The notes: generated by a model not told the origin, from the sequence alone. A DNA stretch of 56,285 nucleotides from Paenibacillus dauci (GCF_000971985.1 NZ_LAQQ01000020.1:1-56285); one strand, 5' to 3'; shown: positions 1 through 11,506, counted from the first letter of the stretch. Program-made: numbers and translations.

Positions 1-98
1 ATATTTTGAAGAACCGAAGTTCTTCACTCACTCGTTGTTCAGTTTTCAAAGATCAAAGTCTTTTTCGTTACCGCTGTATCTCTCGCAGCAACTCTTAT
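1..98 (-). other. Leader of a 16S rRNA operon
   Basis: Read on the minus strand, this stretch contains the conserved pre-16S leader segment ATCTTTGAAAACTGAACAAC that precedes 16S rRNA in Paenibacillus and related genera. It lies directly downstream of a consensus promoter (99-127), so an rRNA operon transcribed leftward should begin just outside the window. The 16S gene itself is not in view. The identification rests on the remembered leader motif and on position after lysS, where B. subtilis also has rRNA operons. Confidence 0.75.
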
Positions 99-127
99 AT
101 CATATCACCTTTTCAATTTCGTGTCAA
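99..127 (-). promoter_or_regulatory. rRNA operon promoter, sigma-A type
   Basis: On the minus strand a perfect -35 box TTGACA (122-127) is followed by a 17-base spacer and the -10 box TATGAT (99-104). Transcription would start near base 92 and run into the 16S leader. The strength of the boxes fits a stable RNA promoter. A second promoter further upstream is possible, but none stands out. Confidence 0.8.
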
Positions 128-490
128 CAACTTTTTTTGAATAAGTTTTCGACGGTTAATTCAATTGGAAATGTAATAAGTAGTCACCGGCATGACGCCG
201 TATCGCGACTAGATTTATAGAATACCATGAATGATGCTACCTTGCAAGCATTTTATAAAATCTTTTTATGCCTCTATAAATTAAAATGATCAATAGTTCT
301 GCTAACTTGCTATCTATAACGTTTCCTATAGAGAATAGCCTTGTTTTTGCTGATAGCATGTAGTCGGATATTAAAGAAGAATTATTGATCCAATTTATAA
401 TATAGTTATGTTTTAAGTTCTAATACTTGTTTTGCCTCTCATGATGTAAGTAGGTACTCTTTACTAGGTCTGCCACATTCTATTTTAAAC
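128..490. other. AT-rich intergenic region upstream of the rRNA promoter
   Basis: About 360 bases rich in A and T with stop codons in all frames. No convincing gene or RNA was seen. It probably contains the upstream activating sequence of the rRNA promoter. Confidence 0.5.
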
Positions 491-712
491 ATGGCCGTTA
501 TTTGGCTGACTACTTATGAGGATAATAGTGTGTGTGATTATGAAGCGTACATTATATCTTGCAAGACTGATAGCATATTGAATTATTGTAAGAGACATTG
601 GAATAGATACACAGAAAATGAATTCGGATTTCTTTTCTATACAAATGAGTTGGAAGCTTATTACTGCATCATCCGTCCGCCGCTGAGTCTCAATTTGGCA
701 TATGAGCTATGA
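491..712 (+). CDS. Possible small hypothetical protein (73 aa)
   Basis: An ATG-initiated frame of 73 codons with a protein-like composition rich in Tyr, Asn, Cys and Trp. I do not recognise a family. No clear Shine-Dalgarno site precedes the ATG, and the frame lies alone between the rRNA promoter and a bidirectional terminator at 796-833 that could end its transcript. It may be a lineage-specific small gene or a chance frame in AT-rich DNA. Confidence 0.3.
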   Translation: MAVIWLTTYEDNSVCDYEAYIISCKTDSILNYCKRHWNRYTENEFGFLFYTNELEAYYCIIRPPLSLNLAYEL

Positions 713-795
713 GTATGGACTATATATGGATTATATGTAGATTCGTATTTAGCTAAAAAGACATTAATTCAGTTTTTGCTAAGCAGTAGTATGAT

Positions 796-833
796 AAAAG
801 ACCCACTCTTTAGAAAGAGCGGGTCTTTTATAA
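796..833 (-). terminator. Bidirectional intrinsic terminator after lysS
   Basis: A near-perfect hairpin: arms AAAAGACCCACTCTTT and AAAGAGCGGGTCTTTT with one mismatch and flanking A and T runs. It can end the lysS transcript on the minus strand, and any transcript of the small frame at 491-712 on the plus strand. Confidence 0.8.
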
Positions 834-850
834 ATGCAGATGTGTATACA

Positions 851-898
851 GTTACAGTTACAGTTACAGTTACAGTTACAGTTACAGTTACAGTTACA
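851..898. repeat. Hexanucleotide microsatellite, eight copies of GTTACA
   Basis: Eight perfect tandem copies of GTTACA (TGTAAC on the minus strand) lie between the lysS stop codon and its terminator, so they should be transcribed as part of the lysS 3' untranslated region. No coding frame uses them. Copy number may vary between strains through slippage. Confidence 0.95.
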
Positions 899-1114
899 AG
901 TAGATTATCTCCTATAGATATATACAACAACCTTCTATAGAAGAGAATAATTCACATATATTCTGTGCTTCAGTCAGACTGTCTTATATAAAAGGAGTTA
1001 TAACTTCATTTATATAAATGTTATTGCTGCATGACTATAGCTGATGCAGAGAAATATATGGCTGACTTATTAACCGGCATACAGGGACATTATCTTATAG
1101 AAGTTAATGGTTTC

Positions 1115-2662
<1,548 letters not shown>

Positions 2663-2891
2663 TCACTCCTTTGAAGGTAATAACTTGCCGGCTCTCTCGC
2701 TCTCTTATGACGACAGAAGAATGCAGATACGAATATAGGATGTATACGGCTGTTCCACGCGAATCATCCGAATACCTGCACGATCTGGCAGAAGCCTTCT
2801 CCTGTACTGCAATATCTGCGTCATCTCGCCTGCAGCCAATCCAATACAGAATCTCTGTATAAGCTGCTATATTCAGTCAACAAGCCACATA

Positions 2892-2918
2892 ATTATAGTG
2901 TACTTGATTTGAGGACAA
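2892..2918 (-). promoter_or_regulatory. Putative lysS promoter
   Basis: A perfect -10 box TATAAT (2892-2897) on the minus strand, with a weak -35 TTGTCC (2913-2918) at a short 15-base spacing. It lies between the greA terminator and lysS, where a promoter is expected. The spacing makes the -35 assignment uncertain. Confidence 0.35.
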
Positions 2919-2977
2919 TCTGAAATCTTTAAAACCAATATTAGCGCTTATTTCGCAAAAACACTGCTTATTTCAAG

Positions 2978-3005
2978 AAAAAAGCTCCCCTAGGGAAGCT
3001 TTTTG
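2978..3005 (-). terminator. Intrinsic terminator after greA
   Basis: On the minus strand the hairpin AAGCTTCCC-TAGG-GGAGCTT is followed by a run of T. It lies about 75 bases after the greA stop codon. Confidence 0.8.
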
Positions 3006-3078
3006 GTCAAACTGTAAGTATACATACCGCTGCAGTTCGCTACAAAGCGTATCTGCACGTTATTCGGACACATCCATC

Positions 3079-3555
3079 TTATCTTTTGATTTCCAGGATT
3101 TTGTACTGGATTACGCCAGCAGGCACGTTTACATCAACAACGGTACCTTTTTGTTTGCCCAGGATCGCTTTGCCTACCGGGCTCTCATTGGAAATCTTGT
3201 TCTGGGAAGGATCGGATTCGGCTGTACCAACGATCGTGTACTCCATCGTGTCACCAAACTCCAGATCTTCAACGATAACGGTTGCACCAATGCTAACCGA
3301 ATCTGTATCAATCTCATTACTGTTGATAATGCGAGCATTACGCAGCATTTTCTCCAGTGTAATAACGCGTCCTTCGATGAAGGCTTGCTCATTTTTGGCA
3401 TCTTCGTACTCAGAGTTTTCACTGATATCACCGTATCCAATGGCAACTTTGATACGTTCCGCTATCTCACGTCTTTTGACGGACTTGAGGTTTTCCAATT
3501 CATCTTCCAGCTTGCGTAGACCGTCCTGTGTTAAAATGAATTCCTTATCGCTCAT
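3079..3555 (-). CDS. greA: Transcription elongation factor GreA
   Basis: Binds the RNA polymerase secondary channel and stimulates cleavage of backtracked RNA. The product is 158 residues, the normal GreA length. The N-terminal coiled coil carries the acidic tip segment [13 protein letters not shown], and the C-terminal FKBP-like domain follows. I placed the start at the ATG of MSDKEFIL because an AGGAG site lies 11 bases upstream. An earlier in-frame ATG seven codons upstream has no such site. The gene is flanked by terminators and appears monocistronic, between dusB and lysS. Confidence 0.96.
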   Translation of the reverse strand: MSDKEFILTQDGLRKLEDELENLKSVKRREIAERIKVAIGYGDISENSEYEDAKNEQAFIEGRVITLEKMLRNARIINSNEIDTDSVSIGATVIVEDLEFGDTMEYTIVGTAESDPSQNKISNESPVGKAILGKQKGTVVDVNVPAGVIQYKILEIKR

Positions 3556-3811
3556 CTCAACCAATTCTCCTGTCATGTGAATAATTTTCGAAAATTCGCT
3601 TTGGGGTCTCCCAGCATGATAATAGCCAGTGATTCAGAAACAGCGAAGACTCATGCAAGATTATCAAAACGATAGTGACGCAGGGAAATTCCCCAGAGGA
3701 TATATGATATCTAATCATGGACTCAGGCAAATTTATACTGCAAAAGTATATGGGAATGAATGTGAAATGTCAACCAAAAGGCCGGATCGGCTGCGGAATG
3801 ATAAAAACAGC
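3556..3811. other. Intergenic region upstream of greA
   Basis: No gene seen. It should contain the greA promoter; a TATTAT -10-like box occurs near 3620 on the minus strand, but no good -35 box accompanies it. Confidence 0.4.
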
Positions 3812-3857
3812 GAAAAAACCGAAGCTGCTCATGGGAGAGTGCCTCGGTTTTTACTAT
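3812..3857 (-). terminator. Intrinsic terminator after dusB
   Basis: On the minus strand AAAACCGAGGC pairs with GCTTCGGTTTT around an inner CTC/GAG stem, followed by T residues. It lies about 140 bases downstream of the dusB stop. Confidence 0.75.
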
Positions 3858-3998
3858 ATTCAGATCAGCATGATTTCGAGTAGATGATTTATATAGATAG
3901 GATCTAGATAAGCAGAATCTACATGTACAGTAGCTATAGAAGTACAGACTATTAAAGAGAAGTCTTATGCTTGCTTGTTAGAAAGGCGGACCAGAAGA

Positions 3999-5045
3999 TC
4001 AGACTGTCGCCGGCGCAGCACATTGTACCTGTACAAACGGAGCTGCTTCATGATCAGCTGCCGAAGCGACATGATTGGGCTGGTTTTCCAGGAAGTCCTG
4101 CAGGATTCGCACCATTTCATCGCGTCTGGTTTCTTCCATAATAGAATCTTTGATTTTGGCTGATCCTTTGAGACCTTTGAGGTACCAGGACAGATGCTTG
4201 CGCATTTCCCGAACCGCGACGACTTCACCCTTGAGATCAATCAGACGATCCATATGCAAAATAGCGATGCGGATCTTCTCTTCGGCCGATGGATCAGGCA
4301 GCAATTCGCCTGTCTTGAGATACTCTACCGTACGATAAAGCATCCATGGATTGCCCAGTGCGCCACGACCGATCATTACACCATCACAGCCAGTCGTATC
4401 CAGCATGCGTCTGGCATCTTCCGGTGTAACAACATCACCGTTGCCGATCACAGGGATAGATACTGCTTCTTTGGCCTGCTTGATATAAGACCAGTCGGCT
4501 TGACCGGTATAGAGCTGTTCGCGGGTACGTCCATGTACACTGATCGCTTTGCCTCCGGCTGCCTCGACTGCCTTGGCATTATCAATCACATAGATATGAT
4601 CATGATCCCAGCCAATACGCATTTTGACAGTTACCGGTTTGCTGACATTGGCGACAACGGCAGCAACCATTTCATTAATCTTGTTAGGGTCAAGCAGCCA
4701 GCGGGCACCTGCATCGATTTTATTGATTTTGGGAGCAGGGCAACCCATATTGATATCAATAATATCTGCATTGGTATCCTGGTCTACTACTTTGGCTGCT
4801 TCTACCAGAGAAGAACGATCACCGCCGAAAATCTGCAAACTGATCGGCTTCTCACGCTCATCGACAAACAGCATTTTATGAGTACGCTTGTTACCAGCCA
4901 GGATGGCTTTGTCGCTGACCATCTCTGCGCAGACCAGACCGGTACCAAATTCTTTGGCAATCAGACGGAATGCCGGATTACATACGCCGGCCATCGGGGC
5001 GAGTACCACCCGATTTTTCATTTCAATATCACCGATTTTGAACAT
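3999..5045 (-). CDS. dusB: tRNA-dihydrouridine synthase
   Basis: An FMN-dependent reductase of uridines in the tRNA D-loop. The 348-residue protein has the Dus TIM-barrel start (VVLAPMAGVCNPAFR), the signature NMGCPAPKI with the catalytic cysteine at residue 102, and a VKMRIGW segment. The start is the ATG of MFKIGDIEMKN, preceded by AAAGGAG. A longer frame of 18 more codons lacks a ribosome site. It lies after the folate operon, as in B. subtilis. The alanine-rich C-terminal tail is not typical of the core domain and probably disordered. Confidence 0.93.
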   Translation of the reverse strand: MFKIGDIEMKNRVVLAPMAGVCNPAFRLIAKEFGTGLVCAEMVSDKAILAGNKRTHKMLFVDEREKPISLQIFGGDRSSLVEAAKVVDQDTNADIIDINMGCPAPKINKIDAGARWLLDPNKINEMVAAVVANVSKPVTVKMRIGWDHDHIYVIDNAKAVEAAGGKAISVHGRTREQLYTGQADWSYIKQAKEAVSIPVIGNGDVVTPEDARRMLDTTGCDGVMIGRGALGNPWMLYRTVEYLKTGELLPDPSAEEKIRIAILHMDRLIDLKGEVVAVREMRKHLSWYLKGLKGSAKIKDSIMEETRRDEMVRILQDFLENQPNHVASAADHEAAPFVQVQCAAPATV

Positions 5046-5195
5046 CTGATGATTGACTCCTTTGTTACTGCTGCTCTTATCATTCGGATAAGCAAACACA
5101 GTTTATACATTTGTTGTACCATGCTGCGAAGAATATTTTCTCGCCATGGCTGATAGAGAGACAGACTATACACAATTGCGGCTAATCGCCATTAA

Positions 5196-5747
5196 TTATT
5201 TCAATTTTGAACTAAAGGACAATGGAAAGGCACTGACGTAATGAACATCCTGCTGCTGATCAGCAACCTGAACAATTGATTTGTCGACAAGGGAAAATAA
5301 GGCAGGCGTCTCTGTCGTCACAATCTCCTGCAGCGGCGCCAGTACAAATGCCCGCTCATGCATACGCGGATGCGGCAGCTCCAGTGTCTCGGAGTTCAGA
5401 TGAAGATCATCCATCCACAGCAGATCAAGATCCACTGTGCGCGGTCCCCAGCGTATATCCCGAACGCGTCCGAGACGATTCTCGATATGAAGCAGGGTGG
5501 ATAGCAATTCATGCGGGCTCTGCGTTGTATGCAGTCTGACTGCCATATTCAGAAAAGAAGGCTGATCCACATAACCAACCGGTGCCGTCTCATAAAAGCC
5601 GGAACAACGAATTACCGAAATATCGGAATATGCCTCCAGCATCTGTATGGCTTCAGTCAAAGTCTGCTCCCGGTTGCCCAGATTGGCGCCCAAAGCAATA
5701 TAAGCCTCTGAAAATTCAGAGGGAACGGATGAATTCATAACCTGCAC
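5196..5747 (-). CDS. folK: 6-hydroxymethyl-7,8-dihydropterin pyrophosphokinase
   Basis: Transfers pyrophosphate from ATP to hydroxymethyl-dihydropterin in folate synthesis. The HPPK fold is indicated by YIALGANLGNRE, FYETAPVGYVDQPSFLN and RWGPRTVDLDLLWM, followed by LPHPRMHERAFVLAPL. The 183-codon frame starts with a GTG that touches the folB stop codon. An ATG three codons later (5738) is an equally plausible start; either way translation is coupled to folB. It is the last gene of the pabB-pabA-pabC-folP-folB-folK operon. Confidence 0.95.
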   Translation of the reverse strand: MQVMNSSVPSEFSEAYIALGANLGNREQTLTEAIQMLEAYSDISVIRCSGFYETAPVGYVDQPSFLNMAVRLHTTQSPHELLSTLLHIENRLGRVRDIRWGPRTVDLDLLWMDDLHLNSETLELPHPRMHERAFVLAPLQEIVTTETPALFSLVDKSIVQVADQQQDVHYVSAFPLSFSSKLK

Positions 5748-6110
5748 TCACTTTCGTGTACGCCGCAATTCAACAGTAACGCCCTGAAAATGAATATCAA
5801 AAGGCGGATGCGGCTTGGTGACTCTAACGGTCAATACATGTACCCCAGTATAAGCTTCCAGCAGAGTCGACGCAATACATTCAGCAAGGGCTTCTATTAA
5901 TTTAAATGATTTTTTTTCGACGACGTCTTTGACCTTTTCGTGAATCTCAGCGTAGTTGATCGTAGTCTCCAAGTTATCGGTTTGACCAGCCTCGGACAGA
6001 TCCATCTCCAGTTCCAAATCTACATAAAAGCGCTGACCCAACTTGCGCTCCTCTTCAAATACACCGTGATAACCGTAATACTCCATGCGGTTAATGATCA
6101 TCTTATCCAC
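5748..6110 (-). CDS. folB: Dihydroneopterin aldolase
   Basis: Converts dihydroneopterin to hydroxymethyl-dihydropterin and glycolaldehyde. The 120-residue product matches the usual family length. It contains the typical N-terminus (NRMEYYGYHGVFEEERKLGQRF), the NYAEIHEKV segment and the C-terminal VRVTKPHPPF motif. I chose a GTG start at 6110 because AGGAGG lies eight bases upstream; the frame runs 24 codons further without a supporting site. Its stop codon abuts the folK GTG. Confidence 0.95.
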   Translation of the reverse strand: MDKMIINRMEYYGYHGVFEEERKLGQRFYVDLELEMDLSEAGQTDNLETTINYAEIHEKVKDVVEKKSFKLIEALAECIASTLLEAYTGVHVLTVRVTKPHPPFDIHFQGVTVELRRTRK

Positions 6111-6135
6111 TGCCCGTTCCTCCTCGTTTCTGATA

Positions 6136-7002
6136 TCAATTGCTGTATTTACCTGGCGATTCGGCTGCCTGAAGCATCGCATCGCACATAGTTGCTGTTC
6201 GTTTATTGGGTTTCACATCATGTACACGGATAATCTGACAGCCCTGGGCAATCCCAAATGCTGTAGTAGCAGCCGTACCTTCCACTACATCGTCTGCAGG
6301 CAGATCAAGTACCGTACGTATAAACCGCTTGCGTGAGGTGCCCAGCAGCATGGGATAACCCAGTTCCGTAAGCTCATCGAGTCTGCTCATCAGCTCCAGA
6401 TTGTGATCGGCATGTTTGGCGAAGCCGATGCCGGGGTCCAAAATAAGGTGGTCCGGCTGAATGCCGGCTTGCAGAGCAAGGGTAATTCGTTGCTGCAGAT
6501 CATTTTTCACATCTGTTACCAGATCGGTGTAGTTCATATCATACCGGTTGTGCATCAGAATATAAGGGCAACCTGCTTCGGCGGCTACAGCAAACATCCT
6601 TTCGTCTGCCATGCCTCCCCAGACATCATTGATTATATGGGCACCGGCTGCAAGAGCTTGTCTGGCTACTTCTGCCTTGTACGTATCAATAGAGAGTGGA
6701 ATGTGGGACAGATGCTGACGGAGCGCTTCAATAACCGGAATGACTCTGCTGAGTTCCTCCTGCTCGGATACCGGATCATGACCGGGACGTGTAGATTCCC
6801 CGCCGATGTCGATAATATCCGCTCCTTCTTCGATCATAAGGCGCGCTTGCTGCAGTGCGTGTTCGACCGACGTATAACTTCCGCCATCCGAAAAGGAATC
6901 GGGAGTAATATTTAAAATGCCCATAATTAGTGTTGATTGGCCCAACTCCAGTATTGCCGGACCCCATGTGTATTGTCGTGTATAGTGTACAGGCTGTCTC
7001 AT
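6136..7002 (-). CDS. folP: Dihydropteroate synthase
   Basis: Condenses hydroxymethyl-dihydropterin pyrophosphate with p-aminobenzoate; this is the sulfonamide target. The 288-residue TIM barrel shows MGILNITPDSFSDGG, IIDIGGESTRPG, the IDTYKAEVA segment, IINDVWGG and the LLGTSRKRFI motif near the C-terminus. The ATG overlaps the pabC stop codon as ATGA, indicating translational coupling. The gap to folB is only 25 bases. Confidence 0.97.
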   Translation of the reverse strand: MRQPVHYTRQYTWGPAILELGQSTLIMGILNITPDSFSDGGSYTSVEHALQQARLMIEEGADIIDIGGESTRPGHDPVSEQEELSRVIPVIEALRQHLSHIPLSIDTYKAEVARQALAAGAHIINDVWGGMADERMFAVAAEAGCPYILMHNRYDMNYTDLVTDVKNDLQQRITLALQAGIQPDHLILDPGIGFAKHADHNLELMSRLDELTELGYPMLLGTSRKRFIRTVLDLPADDVVEGTAATTAFGIAQGCQIIRVHDVKPNKRTATMCDAMLQAAESPGKYSN

Positions 7003-7949
7003 AAATGATAAGCCTCCTTTTCATAAGCTGCATATAAACGGGCGGTTATAATGCCGACCTCTTGTTGCTGTACAGCGTAACTACGGTCTTCCGCCAAAAG
7101 ACGGGTTACCGGCACAATCTCCTGAATCGAATTTGTAAGAAAGATCTCGTCAGCGGCAAGCAGATTCTCCCAGCTGTACAATCCTTCTTCAACAGGTACG
7201 CCGATATGACCAGCCAGCTCCACAACATGTGCGCGGGTAATACCCGGCAAAATACCTGTATCCAGCGAAGGGGTATGAAGACGGTTATCTTTCACAAAAA
7301 ATAGATTGCTGACGATTCCCTCCGCAATCTCTCCCCGCGAAGTAAGCATAAGCCCCTCTACAGCTGTAGCAGGCTGATCTTCATACTGGAGCAGTTCCTG
7401 TTTGCCAAGAATGCTGTTCATGTAATGAAGCGACTTTAGACGAATATCACCCTCCGGAGTATTGCGAAGCGTATGCAGTTTGCGTAAGGATTTGCTCCGG
7501 CTCGATAAATGCCGCTGCAGACTCTCAAGCTCCGATGAAGAAAGTATATTCGAATATTCTTGCTGAAGCTGGACTCTGCGAGTGGTATCCGGCAGTCCCT
7601 TGGCATAAATGACCACAGTTGGCTGTTCATAAGCACCGGAAGGCAGTCCCAAAATATCTGTTCCGGCAGACAGCGTATAGCGAATATACGCTTCCTCCAG
7701 ATCATTCGCCTGCATTAATGAATAAATGTGCGCTCGGACCTGCTCTTCATCCGCCTGCCAGCGGATATGAAGGGATTCACAGCCAGCCTGCAATCGCTCC
7801 AGATGATGATTCAGCAAAAAAGGCTGCCCGTTATACGTACGAAATGTCTCGAACAATCCCATTCCATACAAGAAGCCGTGATCCATGACGGAGACCACGG
7901 CCTGATCTATAGGTGTAATCACACCATTTATACTAACGTACTTCATCAT
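6999..7949 (-). CDS. pabC: 4-amino-4-deoxychorismate lyase
   Basis: A PLP enzyme that releases pyruvate from aminodeoxychorismate to give p-aminobenzoate. The 316-residue protein has the fold type IV hallmarks [17 protein letters not shown], the PLP lysine in [14 protein letters not shown] (Lys172), and [17 protein letters not shown]. It is about 20 residues longer than many homologues because of a serine-rich insert around residues 135-160. Its ATG overlaps the pabA stop and its stop overlaps the folP ATG. A second ATG directly after the first could also serve as start. Confidence 0.94.
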   Translation of the reverse strand: MMKYVSINGVITPIDQAVVSVMDHGFLYGMGLFETFRTYNGQPFLLNHHLERLQAGCESLHIRWQADEEQVRAHIYSLMQANDLEEAYIRYTLSAGTDILGLPSGAYEQPTVVIYAKGLPDTTRRVQLQQEYSNILSSSELESLQRHLSSRSKSLRKLHTLRNTPEGDIRLKSLHYMNSILGKQELLQYEDQPATAVEGLMLTSRGEIAEGIVSNLFFVKDNRLHTPSLDTGILPGITRAHVVELAGHIGVPVEEGLYSWENLLAADEIFLTNSIQEIVPVTRLLAEDRSYAVQQQEVGIITARLYAAYEKEAYHL

Positions 7950-8530
7950 ACGGTAGCTTTGTCTACTTTGCGGCTCAGGAAATTACGCAGAATCGTATGT
8001 CCATGATCCGTTACGATAGATTCCGGATGAAACTGTACACCCTCGATCGCATATTCTTTGTGACGAAGTCCCATGATTTCGCCTTCTTCAGTCTCTGCTG
8101 TGATTTCCAGACAATCCGGCAGACTGCTGCGTTCGACAATCAGAGAATGATAACGGGTTGCTGTAAATGGAGACGGCAGACTCTCAAATACCGAACTTCC
8201 CTGATGCAAAATCGGAGAAGTCTTGCCATGCATCAGACGCTCCGCACGGATAACATTACCGCCAAATGCCTGACCAATAGCCTGATGGCCCAGACATACA
8301 CCAAAAATCGGAATCTCGCCTTTGAACTGCTGAATCACATCAATCGTAATGCCAGCTTCTGTCGGTGTACAAGGCCCTGGCGACAACAGAATATGATCCG
8401 GTGCGAGTTCACGAATACCATTCATATCAATCTCGTCATTGCGGCGTACAACAACCTCTTCTCCAAGCTCTCCCAGGTACTGCACAAGGTTATACGTAAA
8501 CGAGTCGTAGTTATCAATTACAAGAATCAT
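7946..8530 (-). CDS. pabA: Aminodeoxychorismate/anthranilate synthase glutamine amidotransferase
   Basis: Supplies ammonia from glutamine to PabB; in Bacillus the same subunit also serves anthranilate synthase. The 194-residue class I amidotransferase has the nucleophile Cys79 in GVCLGHQ and the His168/Glu170 pair in FHPESI. The start ATG lies two bases after the pabB stop, and its GGGAGG ribosome site is inside the end of pabB. Whether it also works with TrpE cannot be decided here, since no trp genes are in the window. Confidence 0.96.
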   Translation of the reverse strand: MILVIDNYDSFTYNLVQYLGELGEEVVVRRNDEIDMNGIRELAPDHILLSPGPCTPTEAGITIDVIQQFKGEIPIFGVCLGHQAIGQAFGGNVIRAERLMHGKTSPILHQGSSVFESLPSPFTATRYHSLIVERSSLPDCLEITAETEEGEIMGLRHKEYAIEGVQFHPESIVTDHGHTILRNFLSRKVDKATV

Positions 8531-8532
8531 GG

Positions 8533-10176
8533 TTAATCCTCCCTTTTCTGCAGGGCCGCATCGTACTGTTCACTAAGCAGCACGGCTCTGGCTAACGCTC
8601 TGGATTTGTTAAAGCACTCTCTGTATTCACGGTAAGGATTGGAATCGATCACGACGCCGGCTCCAGCCTGCATATAGGCGATGTCTTCCTTGACGGTTAA
8701 TGTTCGAATAATAATATTTAATTCCATATTGCCGTTATAGTCAATCCAGCCCATTGAACCGGTATAGGCTCCCCGGCGGGTCTGCTCCAGCTCTTCTATA
8801 ATCTCCATGGTGCGAATCTTGGGTGCACCGGTGATCGTTCCGCCCGGAAAAACAGCTGCGATCACATCATACACATCCCGGTCTGCCGCAAGTTCCGCTT
8901 CGACACCGGAGACCAGATGCATCACATGGGAGTATCGTTCGATGGTCATCAGTTCCGGTACACGGACTGTTCCATAACGGGCAATACGCCCCAGGTCATT
9001 GCGCTGTAGATCCACCAGCATGATATGTTCGGCTCGCTCTTTGTCATTACCCGTAAGTTCGGCTTCCATGGCCTGATCTTCCTGCTCGTTCATTCCACGG
9101 CGGCGCGTACCTGCAATCGGCCGAGCGGAGACTGAATCGCCTATCACGGAGACGAGCAGCTCCGGCGAAGCAGATACCAGCTGGAAACCAGGCAGACGCA
9201 GCAGCCCCATATAAGGCGAAGGATTCGTTACCCGCAGCCATTCATAAATAGATTCCGGTGCTGTTGAAATCTTACGCTCACTGCGCAGAGACAGATTCAC
9301 CTGAAATACATCACCCTGACGAATATATTCCTGTACGGCAAGCACAGCCTTCTCAAACGATTCCTGCTGGAATCCGGTCTGGAACTGGCCATGGTCTGCT
9401 CTCGAATCGGTAGAAGACAAGGGATGATGTAGCAGAAATTGCTGGCGATGGTGCAGGGAGTACGAGTCTACGTCCGCTGCCTGATGCCACCTGTTCCACT
9501 GTTCCAGCATTCCAGCTGTCTGATGATCTGCTTGATAATAGGCTTGCTTGATACTGTCCGGCATAGAGGCAGTATTATTCAAATCGGTCTCTTGCAATAA
9601 TGCTGACCATTCTTCCGAAGCGGACGTATGCACACAGCAGTAGAGCTTGCGATCATGATGATCAATCACCCAGACCTGGTCAAATTTCATCCATACATAA
9701 TCCGGTAGATCCAGATCATCCTGCAGCTGATGAGGCAGCTTCTCCAGAGAACGAGCCACATCATAACCGAGGAAGCCGACACAGCCTCCTGTAAAAGGCG
9801 GTAACTCTGCCACACGTGGTGCCCGGTGAGCTGACATCCACTTACGCAGTATGTCCAGCGGTTTGCCCGTTTTTTTGGCAATAGTCACCAACTGTGGTGA
9901 CTGCTCGAAAACATTACCTGGCGCATATTCCTGAATGACTGACCGATTGCCCTGACCGCTCAATAAAGCCACCGGATGCAGTCCCAGATAGGTATACCGT
10001 CCGTTTTTACCATTTTCCAACAAAAAAGAATGAGGGTACTGCTCTGTCCATACCGATTCCCAGCTATCCGGCAGCAAATAGCCTTCCAGTGGTATTTCTA
10101 TCATATAAGGCAGCTGATTGAATCCCTGCTTCAGCCAATGCTGCCAATCTTGTAAGGATATACATACTCTGGTCAA
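8533..10176 (-). CDS. pabB: Aminodeoxychorismate synthase component I
   Basis: Aminates chorismate using ammonia from PabA, the first committed step to p-aminobenzoate. The 547-residue protein is somewhat longer than typical (about 470). It has an N-terminal TrpE/PabB-like domain and a C-terminal chorismate-binding domain with [38 protein letters not shown] and [22 protein letters not shown] together with the folate context argues for PabB rather than TrpE. The start is a TTG with GGAGG seven bases upstream. It heads the folate operon. Confidence 0.94.
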   Translation of the reverse strand: MTRVCISLQDWQHWLKQGFNQLPYMIEIPLEGYLLPDSWESVWTEQYPHSFLLENGKNGRYTYLGLHPVALLSGQGNRSVIQEYAPGNVFEQSPQLVTIAKKTGKPLDILRKWMSAHRAPRVAELPPFTGGCVGFLGYDVARSLEKLPHQLQDDLDLPDYVWMKFDQVWVIDHHDRKLYCCVHTSASEEWSALLQETDLNNTASMPDSIKQAYYQADHQTAGMLEQWNRWHQAADVDSYSLHHRQQFLLHHPLSSTDSRADHGQFQTGFQQESFEKAVLAVQEYIRQGDVFQVNLSLRSERKISTAPESIYEWLRVTNPSPYMGLLRLPGFQLVSASPELLVSVIGDSVSARPIAGTRRRGMNEQEDQAMEAELTGNDKERAEHIMLVDLQRNDLGRIARYGTVRVPELMTIERYSHVMHLVSGVEAELAADRDVYDVIAAVFPGGTITGAPKIRTMEIIEELEQTRRGAYTGSMGWIDYNGNMELNIIIRTLTVKEDIAYMQAGAGVVIDSNPYREYRECFNKSRALARAVLLSEQYDAALQKRED

Positions 10177-10316
10177 TCTGCTTCCTCCAACCTGATCAAC
10201 TGTAGTTTGTCGTTAGTATACTAAAGCGGTTGGCAATTGAGAAGGTCTGCTGTGAAATACGCTCTATATGTTTAAACTATATCCCTGTGAGTATACTCCG
10301 GGTTATTACAGGTAAG

Positions 10317-10375
10317 CAAAACGCCTCTGACTCTCTATCCGCATATCTGTGGACAGAAAGAATCAGAGGCGCGAG
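10317..10375 (-). terminator. Intrinsic terminator after cysK
   Basis: On the minus strand a long hairpin with closing arms GCCTCTGA and TCAGAGGC is followed by GTTTTG. It separates cysK from the folate operon. Confidence 0.75.
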
Positions 10376-10411
10376 GTCAGCCGCAGATTCATAACGGCTG
10401 ACTAACATAAA

Positions 10412-11350
10412 TTATGCTTCGAAATTGTACAGTGGTGTGCTCAGGTAACGTTCACCATTACTTGGAATGATAACCACAATGCGCTTGCCTTTGCCCAGCT
10501 GCTTGGCAACCTTGAGCGCAGCATGTACAGCAGCACCGGAAGAAATGCCGGACAGCACGCCTTCTTCTTTGGCTACACGACGGGCTACTTCAAAAGCTTC
10601 ATCGTTCTCTACATGAATAATCTCATCGTAGATATCCTGATTCAGAATCTCCGGTACAAAGTTAGCACCGATTCCCTGAATTTTGTGAGGACCTGGTTGA
10701 CCGCCTGCCAGAATTGGAGAAGCAGCAGGCTCTACCGCGTAGATCTTGATATCCGGGAAACGGCTTTTCAGAACTTCGCCTGCTCCTGTAATGGTACCGC
10801 CTGTACCGATACCCGCAATAAAGGCATCCAGGGTTCCACCGATCGATTCAATCGCCTCGACGATCTCCGGACCTGTGGTCTCACGGTGCATTTTGACATT
10901 AGCTTTATTCTTGAACTGCTCAGCAATAAAGTAATCCGGATTCTCATTCAGGATACTTTCGGCTTTTTTGACTGCTCCGTTCATGCCTTCCGATCCTGGA
11001 GTCAGCACCAGCTCGGCACCGTAAGCACGCAGCAGATTGCGTCGCTCTATACTCATCGTCTCCGGCATTACGATCACGCATTTGTAACCTTTGGCTGCTG
11101 CGACCATAGCCAGACCGATACCAGTATTACCGCTTGTTGCCTCGACAATCGTACCGCCAGGCTTGAGTAAGCCCTGCTTTTCCGCTTCTTCCACGATACT
11201 CAGTGCGATACGGTCCTTGACGCTGGAACCCGGATTCTGGTATTCCAGTTTCAGGTAGATCTCTGCGCTATCTTCCGGTACTAAACGATTCAGACGAACG
11301 AGCGGAGTACCTCCGATCAATTCGGTCACGTTATTTACGACTTTTGCCAT
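10412..11350 (-). CDS. cysK: Cysteine synthase (O-acetylserine sulfhydrylase)
   Basis: Makes cysteine from O-acetylserine and sulfide with PLP. The 312-residue product shows the PLP lysine Lys45 in NPGSSVKDR, the phosphate and substrate loop [11 protein letters not shown], the glycine-rich [10 protein letters not shown] loop and SGISSGAA near the C-terminus. GGAGG precedes the ATG. The gene sits between the parvulin gene and pabB, as in B. subtilis, but has its own strong promoter with an operator-like site and its own terminator. Confidence 0.97.
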   Translation of the reverse strand: MAKVVNNVTELIGGTPLVRLNRLVPEDSAEIYLKLEYQNPGSSVKDRIALSIVEEAEKQGLLKPGGTIVEATSGNTGIGLAMVAAAKGYKCVIVMPETMSIERRNLLRAYGAELVLTPGSEGMNGAVKKAESILNENPDYFIAEQFKNKANVKMHRETTGPEIVEAIESIGGTLDAFIAGIGTGGTITGAGEVLKSRFPDIKIYAVEPAASPILAGGQPGPHKIQGIGANFVPEILNQDIYDEIIHVENDEAFEVARRVAKEEGVLSGISSGAAVHAALKVAKQLGKGKRIVVIIPSNGERYLSTPLYNFEA

Positions 11351-11421
11351 GCTGTTGCCCTCCTTCAGATAATGGAACGTAGCTGTGTTCAGTTCACTAC
11401 CTATCTATGTCTTCAAACTAC

Positions 11422-11450
11422 GTTATTCCGAGTAAAATAGTTGGTATTAG
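11422..11450 (-). promoter_or_regulatory. Operator-like site in cysK leader, CymR candidate
   Basis: On the minus strand a segment running from TAATACC to CGGAATAA begins about 9 bases after the cysK -10 box, overlapping or just past the expected transcription start. The half-sites resemble those of CymR, the Rrf2-type repressor of cysteine genes in Bacillus, although the spacing between them is about three bases longer than the consensus I remember. The assignment is tentative. Confidence 0.4.
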
Positions 11451-11459
11451 TATGCTTTA

Positions 11460-11488
11460 ATATTATCAATCCCACCGCACAATGTCAA
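11460..11488 (-). promoter_or_regulatory. cysK promoter, sigma-A type
   Basis: Minus-strand -35 TTGACA (11483-11488), 17-base spacer, -10 TAATAT (11460-11465). It lies in the short gap between the parvulin gene and cysK, giving cysK independent expression. Confidence 0.75.
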
Positions 11489-11506
11489 TGTTACCGGCTC
11501 AGAATC

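Noticed and set aside
851..898. Hexamer array as a CRISPR or iteron origin
   Set aside because: There are no spacers between copies and no replication initiator gene or DnaA boxes nearby; it is a simple tandem repeat.
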